A stretch of 64,000 bases of DNA from Mesomycoplasma ovipneumoniae (GTDB lineage Bacteria > Bacillota_I > Bacilli_A > Mycoplasmatales > Metamycoplasmataceae), in contig NZ_CP142136.1 of assembly GCF_035918255.1 (NCBI RefSeq), positions 372,001 to 436,000 on the forward strand, in the 5' to 3' direction. This document shows, one piece after another, positions 54,666-64,000 of the stretch. The notes beneath the pieces were generated by a model. It ran no database searches. It was not told the DNA's origin and worked only from the letters and a program-made list of their open reading frames with translations. The translations under genes were made by a program, and so were the position numbers. Numbering within the stretch: the first letter of the stretch is position 1; every line of letters begins with the position of its first letter.

Positions 54666-57479
54666 ATGAAAAAACTTTTTATCGGTTCAGTACTTAGCGT
54701 TTTTTCAGCAGGTGTTTTTGTTTCGTGTTCAATTCAGCCTGCTTGAGAAAGACAGGAATGAATTACGACTGTTAATTCTGCCACTTCGGCTCCTGGTGCA
54801 TTTAAAACTTGAACTAACACTTTTACCTCGCCTTCAATCGCTAGTTCGTATTATACGGCTTCTTATTTAGTCCAAACTGTTTATGAAAATAGCGTTGAAA
54901 TCAAACAAGATGGAATTAGCGAAGAATCCAAAGAAAAACTTGATAAAAGTTTTAATTATTCGATTGCAAAGCCAACATATAGTTATGAGTCTTTTGTTAA
55001 TGCCGCTGCAATTGTAGTACGAAAAAAAGACGGTACTGAGCTAGTTTTTGACAGTGATGCTCATGAAAAAGGCTATCTTGAACCTGGTCAGACAACCAAT
55101 TCGCTTGTTATTAAATTAACATCAGACCAAAAAAATTCAATTAATTCTGACTTTTTTGTCCAAGCGCTTGATGAGGCTGAATCAATTCATTTTTTCTTAA
55201 AAAATGACGTAAAATGGGTAGATTATCAAGGCAATCCAAGCCAATATACTCTAAAACCTGAGGATTATTACTACGGATTTAAAGCCCAAAGACTTTCAGA
55301 TCCACAATATCGGGCAAATGTTGGCGGCAGCAAGCAAATTGACGAAGAAGCCCAGAAAAAAATCCCTAATTTTGATCCAAAGTCAACATATTTTACAAAT
55401 ACGATTATTAACTGGTATTTATTAGATCTTTTTGGACTAGATTTGGCTGATTTGGATGATGAAAATAAATATATTGAACAATACAAAGGTACAAACGCTA
55501 ATTTTCAAGGGCAAAAATCGGTAAGTTTTTATAAAGGTGCTTCAAAAGACAAAGTATTTTTTAACGGATTTTACCAAAAGTCAATACTTGGTGGGATGCT
55601 TTTCCCGGCGCCTTCTGGATTTATCGACAAACGAAATAGTGATACTCAAACTATAAAAGATGGAAAACCAACAGGTCGTTTTGGCGAAACTGGCGAGGCC
55701 TTGAAATACGGAGCCTATTGGTATGGCGAAGATTTTAAAAAAGATCAACTTTTTGTCTCACCATATACCCAACTTAGTCAGGAAACTAATCGTGAAACTT
55801 GAAAAATCAATAAATATTACCCACGAACTGGCTGAAAAGATCAATTACCTTATGTTTTTAACAAAATTACTACTCTTTATTCTCAATACGCTAGTGCTTC
55901 TGCTTTTGAAAATGCCAAATTCAATTCTTATCGTGAACAGACAGTATTGGCTATCGGTTTTGATTCGCTAAATGATTCAATTAAAAATTTAGTCTCAAGT
56001 GATCAAGAAAGATACGGTTGAAGACTCAAAAAAGCCGAAGATAAAGACCAATTACACAAATGGTATTATTCTGCACTTGTCCCAGGTTCGCTAAAGCAAA
56101 ATTTTAGGGCCGAAGTTGGGGTGACTTTCGATGAAAAATACTATGGATTTAACGATAATTTTGCAAAATTAAATTTTGGCGCTTCGCTTGCTGATATTGC
56201 AAAAGGAAATGCCAAAGTTGTTGAAAATCTTGTCTCAGGACCAAGTCTTGAATTTCGGCTAATAATTGCAAATGCCTGAAATTTATACACAACAGCCCAA
56301 TCAATTTCTAACTCAAGTTTACCTTGATACAATTTTGTTGCCCCTGATAACAAAATCACTTCAAAACCTGATTCAAAAACGCCGCGAGATTTTTACCAAG
56401 AAGCAAACACAATTAAACTTGTTGACCAAACAGGGGAGATATATTATACCAAAAACCCTGAAGATGAAAAGAAAAAAAATTTTGAAAATGTCAGTGATGC
56501 AACTAAACAATTCCAGGCACCCCAATTTGAGATGTTAAAAGCGCGAATGAAAGCTTTGCTTGATGATTTTTATGCCAAAAATAACATTCCTGCTGACCAA
56601 AAAGTTGAATGAACAAACCACAGTTTTTTTGTAAACTCTGGAAACAAAGAAATTGCCGCAATTACTAACGGCGCAAAAGCGATAATGGATCTTGATCGAC
56701 GACTAAAAATTAACGTAATTTGGCCAATAACAGACAGAACTCGCCGGGCAAATTATTTACTAACTCGAACTGGCGGGGTTGATTTTGGTGGTTGAGGCTA
56801 TGATTATGACGGAATTGGATCGGTTTTAGATGGTAAAATTCAGCGAAATGGGGTGGGTTATGCAATGCTTTCAGCTATTTATGCCCTAGGTCCTGAGTCA
56901 AAAATAGCAAAATCCTATCCGCACGTGTATCGTTATGCTCTTGGAGTTAAAGATTTTTTTGATAAATTTGCCCAAAAAGGTTATATAAGAGAGTTTAAAG
57001 ATTGAAAAGATGGCACAAATTCACCTGATTTTGGCGCCCATGACCAACACTTAGCCCCAGATCTTACTCATTTTTTTACTGGTGAAGTCAAAGAAGTCCC
57101 TGATCCAAATGATGCAACTAAAAAAATTATGGCATACAAAACTTTTGTCGATACAATTAATGAAAACCAAAAAAGTGACCAAGAAAAAGTGTCTTTTGAC
57201 TTTCATGCCCAATCAGCAATTTTCAATTTAACTTATCAAGAAGAACATACCGATGAAGAACTAATTAAATTAACTGCTGAACTAAGCTCACTTTTAGGTT
57301 TTGGACTTAATGATCTTTTGAATGTGCCATCTTCAACTCCTTATGCATTTTTAGAAAATACAAATATTTCAATTCCCTATGCAAACAACACTTATTCAGG
57401 TTATGTTCCGCCTGACATGATTTCGATTATTCCACTAAAAGAAAAACACCAAAACTTAACTAAAAAAGGAACAAATTAG
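54666..57479 (+). CDS. oppA: oligopeptide ABC transporter substrate-binding lipoprotein
   Basis: 937 aa, long, as in other mycoplasma OppA. Signal with lipobox VFVSCS (Cys 21). Many TGA Trp codons. The fold cannot be read from short motifs, but residues SYYTASYLVQTVYE and the later TGGVDFGGWGYDYDG block fit family-5 binding proteins. It captures peptides outside the cell for OppBCDF. AAGGAGGG ribosome site sits directly after the leader hairpin. Two bases separate it from oppB. Confidence 0.85.
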
Positions 57480-57481
57480 CA

Positions 57482-58528
57482 ATGATTTTAAAATATACTC
57501 TTAAACGATTAGGACTTGCGCTTTTAACTTTTGTGGCAATTTATATTTTAGTTTTTGTTTTACTTGCTAATTTTTCACCTGATCCTTTTGGCGATGTTAT
57601 CGACAGAGGGGGACAAGGATCAGACCAGGCCAAAAAAATCGCTGATTTACACGCAAAATATTATTTTGACCAGCCAACCTTGACAAGACTGGCTTATTAT
57701 ACAGCCGATATTTTTCAAGGAAATTTTGGCGCACGGTTTAAAACCGGTGAAGATGGCAAAATTCCTGAATTATTTTTCATGCCTTTGCGCTATACAATTT
57801 TAGTTTCCTTGCCTTCATTTTTAATAAGTAGCACTCTTGGATTAATTCTTGGAACAATTGCTGCTTATCGGCGTGATCGACTTGAAGATGCAGCAATTTC
57901 GGGAATTTCAACTTTTTTTGTTGCAATTCCTTCGTTTGTGCTAGCGCCTTTTGTTGTTTTAATTGCAATTCAAATTGGACTTCCTTTTGAGTTTAAAGAT
58001 GCCGAAACTTACGGTAGTCTAACTTCTTTTGCCTCACTTTTGCCGCCAATTTTTGTCTTTAGTATTACTTCGGTTGCTGGTTATGTTTTTTTAGTTCGAA
58101 ACCAAGTTATTAGTGTTTTGTCGTCTGAATACATTTTGATCGCAAAAGCAAAAGGGCTTTCAAAATTAGACATTTTTGTCAAATATGTCTTAAAAAACGC
58201 CGCAATTCCGCTTGTAAGATCACTGATTTTTTCTTATATTATTCTCCTTTCGGGTTCAATTGTTCTTGAGCAATTCTTCAGAATTCCCGGTTCTTCAACC
58301 GTTTTAGTTAATGCTGCTTTTGATGGCGAAATTAATATTTCAATGTTTTCAATTATTTTCTTTACTTCACTGTCATTAGTTGTTGATATTATTGGTGATT
58401 TAAGTTATGTTTTTATGGATCCGCGAATTTCTTTTGGTCAAGACTCGCCAATAAGTTACTGAGCACGAATTAAAAATTGAAAAGCACGTAATTATCGCGC
58501 CGGGGAGGAAAAAAATGCTCGATCCTAA
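57482..58528 (+). CDS. oppB: oligopeptide ABC transporter permease OppB
   Basis: 348 aa, about six membrane segments. The N-terminus reads MILKYTLKRLGLALLTF, typical of OppB/DppB. The cytoplasmic EAA loop is SEYILIAKAKGLSKLDIFVKY followed by VLKNAAIPLV, where it touches OppD/F. Overlaps oppC by 14 bases; TGA Trp codons occur near the end. Confidence 0.94.
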
Positions 58529-59672
58529 AGAATTTAACCAAAAATATAATCTCAAAGAAAACCAGACAAAACTGTTAAAATTAGCTAGTTTTTCCGAAAA
58601 AAACTACCAAGTAACGGGAAAAATTGTTGAACTCTGAAAAGATACAGTCCAAAAATTTTTCAAGTCAAAAATCTCACTTATTTCCACCCTTTTATTTCTT
58701 AGTGTTTTAATTATTGCGATTTTTACAATAATTTTTAGCCCATATAGTGTCGATAAACCAATTTCAAATGCTGATCCTTCGCTTGTCTATGAACAGCTTC
58801 CCAGCACTTTAGGGACAATAAAAACAACAATTTCAACCGATATTCTTGAAAAAATTCGGGCAATCGAGGTTGAAAAAAATATTAGTCTAATTCAAGGTTC
58901 AACAAAAGAATTATTTCCAAATCGTTGAGAAATTAACGTCAATCCTTATCAAGTTATGAGCGCACTTGAAAATGGTAAGAATTTTATTTCGCTAGTTGGA
59001 ACTGACCAATTTGGCCGTGATATTTGACTTAGAACTTGACAAGGGACTCTAAATGCACTTGGAATTTCAGTGCTTATTGCTTTAATTCAATTTTTAATCG
59101 GAATTACGCTCGGAACTTATCTTGGTTATCATATCGGAAGCTGAATTGACAATATTGTTCTTAGAATTATTGACATTTTTGGCTCAATTCCTTGAATTAT
59201 AATCTTTATTATTTTTATTGCAATTTGAGGACCTCATACAATCACAATTATTATTCTTTTATCACTTACAGGCTGAACAGTTCCAACTTATCAAGCGCGA
59301 TCTTATACTGTTATTGTCAAAGATGAAGAATATATTTATGCAGCAAAAGTAATTGGGGCTTCAAAATTCAGACAAATTTATTCACACATTTTACCAAATA
59401 TTCTCGGAAAATTACTCTCAACTTTTATTGCAAGTATTTTTTCATCAATTTCAACAATAGCCTCACTTGCTTTTCTTGGATTTTTAAAAGAAGGTCCTGA
59501 TTCAGCAGCAAATTTAGGACTAATTATTAATTCATCAGTTCCTCTGGCCGACAAAAATCCAATTGCTCTACTTTTACCTTCAATGGTTTTAGTTGCCTTA
59601 GCTGTTACAAGTCGATTTATTGCCAACGGAATTCATGATGCGCTTGATCCTCGTGTTGGAGGCAGAAAATAA
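58515..59672 (+). CDS. oppC: oligopeptide ABC transporter permease OppC
   Basis: 385 aa. A charged N-terminal tail of about 50 residues, a first membrane segment near residue 60, a periplasm-like loop, then five segments. The EAA loop is DEEYIYAAKVIGASKFRQIYSHILPNILGK (seen as two blocks). It overlaps oppB and its stop overlaps the oppD start (TAATGG). GGGGAGG ribosome site. Confidence 0.93.
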
Positions 59673-60712
59673 TGGAAAAAAAACGAATTTTAGACGTAAA
59701 AAATCTTCGTGTTAGTTTCAAAACCGGTAAAAAAGAATATCTTGAAGTTATAAGAGGTATTGATCTTAGTGTTTATTCGGGCCAAATTGTTGCTTTTGTT
59801 GGCGAGTCAGGTTCGGGAAAATCTGTCTGTTCAAGATCGCTTTTAGGAATCAATAATTTTGCAAAAACAAGTTCAACAAAAATGGAAATTGACGGCATTG
59901 ATGTCTCAAATTTCAAAAAAGACTATCAGTGACGGCAAATTCGTGGTCAAAAAATTGGCTATATTCCTCAGGACCCTTTGGTTGCCCTAAATCCAACCCG
60001 GACAATTGGCAAACAATTGCTCGATGGCCTCAAAAACGACAAACGCTTTAAGTCAAAGCAAGAAAAAATTGACTTTTTAGTTAAGCTGCTTGAATCTTTT
60101 GGACTTGAAAATGCCAAAAATCGCTTTTATTCTTATCCACATACCTTATCTGGGGGAATGAAACAACGGGTAGTAATTGCAATGGTAGTAGCCGCTCAAC
60201 CTTCAATTATTATTGCCGATGAGCCCACCACCGCCCTTGATCCGACAGTTCAGTCTTCTGTTTTGGCACTTTTAGATAAAATTCGCCATCAATATAAAGT
60301 TTCAATTATTTTTATTTCCCATAATATTTCAATAGTTGCTAAATTTTGTGACTATATTTATGTAATGTATGCTGGCCGGGTTGTTGAAAAAGGAACTCGC
60401 CAAGATATTTTTACAAACCCAAAACACCCTTATACTTGAGCACTAATTTCGGCAATTCCGGAGGGTTCAAAAAAAGAAGAACTCTATACAATTAGTGGTT
60501 CACCGCCTGATTTAAGAAATCTAACAGCTGGCGATCCTTTTGCGCCAAGAAATGAATATGCTCTTGAACTTGATTTTGAAAAAGAACCGCCACTTATTAA
60601 AATTTCAGAGAGCCATTATGCTGCAACTTGACTTTTACATCCTTCTGCGCCAAAAGTTGAACTAAATCCTGAATTAAAAATGAGAATAAAATTATTTAAA
60701 GAAGTATTATAA
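59672..60712 (+). CDS. oppD: oligopeptide ABC transporter ATPase OppD
   Basis: 346 aa. Walker A GESGSGKS (about residue 47), Q-loop PQDPLVALNP, signature LSGGMKQRVVIAM, Walker B IIIADEPTTALD, switch SHNIS. The C-terminal oligopeptide-transporter domain (SGSPPDLRNL, DPFAPRNEYA) is present. It drives transport with ATP hydrolysis together with OppF. Its stop overlaps the oppF start by one base. Confidence 0.95.
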
Positions 60713-63042
60713 TGGAAATTGCATTACAGACAAAAAAATTAGAAAAATATTTTATAAACAAATTTGCAACCGTCAAAGCTGTTGATGGAATTAATTTATT
60801 GCTAAAAAAAGGACAAATTTTAGGCATTATTGGTGAGTCAGGTTCAGGAAAAACCACAATTGGTCGCTGCCTTGTTCGTCTTTATGAAAATTTTGGTGGT
60901 CAAGTTCAACTTTTAGGTCAAATTATTTCGGGTAAAAAACTCTCACGCAAACAAAACCTATTTTTACGAAAAAACATGCAAATGATTTTTCAAGATCCTT
61001 TTTCTTCACTTAATCAGCAAAAAAATATTTACTCAATTTTAAAAGAAACACTCGTAATTAACGGCGTAATTAAAGCCAAAATCAAAGATATTTTTCTTGA
61101 CTGAAATGATCTAATTTTTCATTTTAAACGCACTCTTGAAAAAAAATATCTTGAAATTGAACTTTTAATGCTTCAAGGTCAAAATCACGAACTTGAGCAA
61201 TTTTTTGACTACTGACAAGAGCAAATTAAAATAATTGAAGATGAACTTGAAAAATTTAGTCCACAAACTGATAATCAAAATTTAAATAATGAATTTTTTA
61301 GTCAATATTTACTTTATTTTGAACGCAAACAAAAACTTTTTGGCAGTATTTATAATTTAGCTTATGAAAATGTGGCAAAATTACACGATTATTTTTACGA
61401 AATTCAAAAAATTTACCGTAAAAAAGAGCAAGCAAAAGTTGAGGCCGAATATCGTCAAGCACTCAAAGATGTCGAAGATCTAAGATCGCTAATTAAAGCC
61501 CAAAAATCATTTTTCAAAAAAACACTCAATGAATCAGGGATTAATTTAAAAAAACAAGCAAGTCAAGAACTATCTAAATTCACAGATCAAAACAATTTAG
61601 TTTCATCTTATATTGCTGAATTTTTTTACGAGTACAAAATTGCAAATAATAATGCTCTAACTTCAACTGATCTTAAAAAATATTCCTTTTTTAAAAAACA
61701 GGCAATAATAAATTGCCAAATTAGTAAATTTTTGCGCCATCACAGTCGAAAAATCTGGGAGAAAAATCTATTTTCCTTTTTGGAAATTAACCAAATCGAG
61801 CAAATCATTGAAACTTTGAATACTTTCAAAAAAACAATGTCAGAAAATTATAAAGACGTAATTTTTGACAAAACTAACGTAAAAAATTACATCAGCACAA
61901 AAGACTTTCGTGCTAAAATTTCTAGTCATCTTTTAAAAATTGAATTAAATACTTATCTTGAGACTGCAAAGAAAAATAAGCAAATTTTTGCTCAAAAAGT
62001 CAACTTTAAGACAAAATATCTCCAATTTAAAAATATTTATACTATTAATAAAGAAAGAGGAAATTCTAACGCTGACAATATTAAAAAACTTGCTGAGTTA
62101 GAAGAAATTTTGGCAAAAAAACAAGCTGAATATGATATAATTAAAAACGAATTTATTCAAAATTACAACAATTGACACAGCGAGCAAATGAAAGAAATTA
62201 GTTTTCAAAGACAAGCCCAAACTGATTTTTTTAGCAAAATTTCGCTCTTAGAGAAAAAAGTTCATGCAATTCACCAAAAATTTATTGCAAAAATTAAATC
62301 TGTCGGCCAATTTAGCGACCAAATTGGCAATATAAGTACCCGTTTTAACGAAAAAATCGCAATAATTAAGACGCTTAATGTTGAAAAAGTCAACATTAAA
62401 AATGTTTATAAAAACATTCAACTTTTTTATGGAATCAAAAAAGCGCCTTCATTTTTCTTGCTAAAGCGTTCAATTAAGAAATTTATTCTCAGCGAACTAA
62501 TTTATGAAGCACTTGAAAATGTTGGACTTTTACGCTCATTTGCCTACCGTTATCCTCATGAGTTTTCTGGTGGTCAGCGTCAACGGATTGCTATTGCCCG
62601 AGCTTTAATTGTTGAGCCAAAAGTTATAATTGCTGATGAGCCAATTGCTTCACTTGATATTTCAATTCAGGCACAAATTATTAACTTGTTAAAAAAATTA
62701 GTTAAAGAAAAAAATCTTTCCTTAATTTTTATAGCCCACGATCTTTCTGTTGTTGAATATCTTGCTGATGAAGTTTTAATTATGCATGCTGGCAAAATTG
62801 TCGAAAAAGGTAAAACTGACGAAATTTTCCAAAATCCAACTCATCCTTATACAATTAATTTATTAAATTCAATCCCGAAAATTTCAAATGCTCACATTCC
62901 TTTTAGTCCAATTTTATTTAATAATGTTTATCTTGAAGAACAAAAATTTCCTAATGTTATTGAAGAATTAAAATTAACCCAAAACCATTTTGTCTATGGT
63001 ACTAAAAAACAACTTGATTCTTGAACTTTAAAAAAAAGTTAA
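60712..63042 (+). CDS. oppF: oligopeptide ABC transporter ATPase OppF with large insertion
   Basis: 776 aa, over twice the usual size. Walker A GESGSGKTT (about residue 42) and Q-loop FQDPFSSLNQQ (about 95) are separated from the signature FSGGQRQRIAIARAL (about 617) and Walker B IIADEPIASLD by an insertion of roughly 460 residues, Lys/Glu/Gln-rich and helical. Long OppF proteins are known in other mycoplasmas (for example M. genitalium). The insertion function is not known; the ATPase motifs are all present, so it is probably active. Last gene of the operon. Confidence 0.93.
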
Positions 63043-63074
63043 AACTGGCCAAAAATAAGTAATTTTTAGTCTAA

Positions 63075-63209
63075 AAACTTAAAATACTAAAGTTTACTAA
63101 TATTATTTTTGATCATTTAGATCTTAAAAAAGCCCGCGACCGTGGATTTACTAGCAGTGCTTTTGGTCAAATCTTCAAAGAATTCAACATTCACAAAAAA
63201 GAACCTTAA
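63075..63209 (+). pseudogene. short protein-coding remnant
   Basis: The frame 63075-63209 without a start reads ...DLKKARDRGFTSSAFGQIF... and ends in a stop. Its codon use looks like real coding sequence (GACCGTGGATTTACTAGC), unlike the surroundings, so it is probably the 3' end of a lost gene. Family not recognised. Confidence 0.35.
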
Positions 63210-63235
63210 ATAAACTTCAATAAACAAATAAATTA

Positions 63236-63262
63236 CCCCTTGAGTTTTAGCCAAGGGGATTT
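63236..63262 (+). terminator. terminator after opp operon and gene remnant
   Basis: CCCCTTG-AGTTTTAG-CCAAGGGG stem-loop followed by ATTTTATTATTTT. Confidence 0.8.
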
Positions 63263-63331
63263 TATTATTTTAAAATTAACTCATTGCAAAAAAAAAAAAA
63301 AAATGTTTGGACTAAGAAAAAAATATGTTAT

Positions 63332-63423
63332 AATAAGCAACACTAAGAATGAATTAATAAATTGATATTGAATTAGGGAGGATTTGATTATGTTTTTAGT
63401 TTGAAAAAATTAGATATTGCGAA
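63332..63423 (+). repeat. 92-bp direct repeat, left copy flanking element F
   Basis: Identical at all 92 positions to 63819-63910. It covers the ribosome site and micro-ORF of element G. Confidence 0.92.
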
Positions 63424-63818
63424 TCCCGAGTTTCCCAGTTTTAAGGCAAAAATTCACTTTTTAGTGAGTATAAAAATGAAAAAACACCCGTAAATCAATG
63501 TTTTTTTGAACGTAAAACCTTAATTTATATTAATGCATTTAATTGCATTTTAAGTAATTTTATGGTATAATTATAAATTATGAAAAAACAAAATAAAGAT
63601 GGTTTTATTGAAGTAAACAAATTGTTTGGCAAAAAACCTAAATATTTTAAGGAAATTTCAAACATGAAATTTTAAACAAGTTATTTGGAAACAATCAATA
63701 CTTTGATATCTTAATAAATTACTAATAAAATTGTAATTAACTTTTACCAAAAAACTTAAAAAATTGCCTAAAACCGGATGCTTTTTTGAAATTACCTTGT
63801 CAAACTGGGAAACTCAGG
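63424..63818 (+). mobile_element. repeat element copy F, short form with its own small ORF
   Basis: 395 bp, with family ends (TCCCGAGTTTCCCAGTTTTA; right complement CCTGAGTTTCCCAGTTTGAC). The A-tract body is absent; instead it has a TATGGTATAATTATAA promoter-like stretch and a 31-codon frame at 63580-63675. Right-end sequence (ACTTTGATATCTTAATAAAT) is shared with copy A. It sits inside element G with a perfect 92-bp duplication. Confidence 0.88.
63580..63675 (+). CDS. 31-aa ORF inside element F
   Basis: ATG AAA AAA CAA ... TAA, preceded by TATAAT with little ribosome site. It encodes a basic peptide (MKKQNKDGFIEVNKLFGKK start) that ends SNMKF. It looks like the N-terminus of a host gene captured by the element rather than a full protein. 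Confidence 0.35.
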   Translation: MKKQNKDGFIEVNKLFGKKPKYFKEISNMKF

Positions 63819-63910
63819 AATAAGCAACACTAAGAATGAATTAATAAATTGATATTGAATTAGGGAGGATTTGATTATGTTTTTAGTTTGAAAAAATTAG
63901 ATATTGCGAA
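63819..63910 (+). repeat. 92-bp direct repeat, right copy flanking element F
   Basis: Second copy of 63332-63423; from here element G continues. Confidence 0.92.
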
Positions 63911-64000
63911 TTATCCATTATATTTTTAAATATGATGGAATGCCTTAAATTTACCCGTTTAGAAATCTATAAATTTATGGCTTTTGATTATTGTTCTTTC

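Larger units (their letters stand above)
63263..64000 (+). mobile_element. repeat element copy G, 5'-truncated, split by copy F, cut by window end
   Basis: It starts with the body part (16-A tract 63288-63303, TATAAT 63329-63334, AGGGAGG ribosome site, micro-ORF MFLVWKN) and continues after the nested copy F at 63819 with the same micro-ORF and the GCCTTAAATTT stem. The usual left end is missing. Copy F separates the promoter from the body downstream. Confidence 0.8.

Overview
The window is a low-GC mollicute chromosome segment read with genetic code 4: TGA falls inside almost every gene at tryptophan positions (for example UlaA, transketolase, MnmA, OppB-F), so the genes only become continuous when TGA is read as Trp. 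Cysteine lipoprotein signals, an ascorbate PTS, PtsI, long OppF and trypsin-like lipoproteins fit the Mycoplasma/Mesomycoplasma hyopneumoniae-type group. I cannot fix the species. No rRNA, tRNA or CRISPR array was seen.

Layout: 0.1-6.3 kb holds an unknown 396-aa protein, a repeat element and a very large M26-type metalloprotease lipoprotein (minus strand). 6.6-13.0 kb is an ascorbate/pentose operon: epimerase, three unknown genes, ulaC-ulaB-ulaA, transketolase. 13.0-20.0 kb is a scarred, duplicated region with membrane-protein paralogues, two broken serine-protease lipoprotein genes, an IS3 remnant and a repeat element carrying a captured gene. 20.0-24.3 kb is a two-gene restriction-modification-like locus: a C5 cytosine methyltransferase with a frameshift in its last motif, overlapping a 1015-aa DUF262/DUF1524 (GmrSD-like) fusion, with a (TA)10 tract upstream. 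24.4-33.1 kb (minus) holds pepA, trmB, a repeat-rich membrane protein and a coupled ABC-type operon with two lipoproteins. 33.2-38.9 kb holds a lactate-dehydrogenase-like gene, ptsI, nadE and yebC. 38.9-40.1 kb is an IS30-family element inside a shared terminator. Then come a trypsin-like lipoprotein, two membrane proteins and mnmA, an IS3 element nested in another repeat copy, a PEBP-like protein and a lipoprotein, and on the minus strand the second half of the ascorbate pathway (ulaD-ulaE-ulaF-HAD). 54.4-63.0 kb is the oppABCDF operon behind a structured leader.

The ascorbate genes work as a split pathway. UlaABC imports and phosphorylates ascorbate using PtsI; UlaD, UlaE and UlaF convert the product to xylulose-5-P; the epimerase and transketolase feed this into pentose/glycolytic metabolism. 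The lactonase UlaG is not in this window.

The most unusual signal is a dispersed non-coding element family (copies at about 1.4, 13.2, 36.0, 44.9, 53.5 and 63.3-64 kb, some nested). It has imperfect terminal inverted repeats, a variable interior and unusually long flanking direct repeats (20 bp to about 150 bp). Its usual interior has an A16-17 tract, a promoter, a strong ribosome binding site with a 4-7 codon reading frame, and several conserved hairpins. I do not recognise it as a described element. The methyltransferase/GmrSD-fusion pair is the other candidate for a little-described system.
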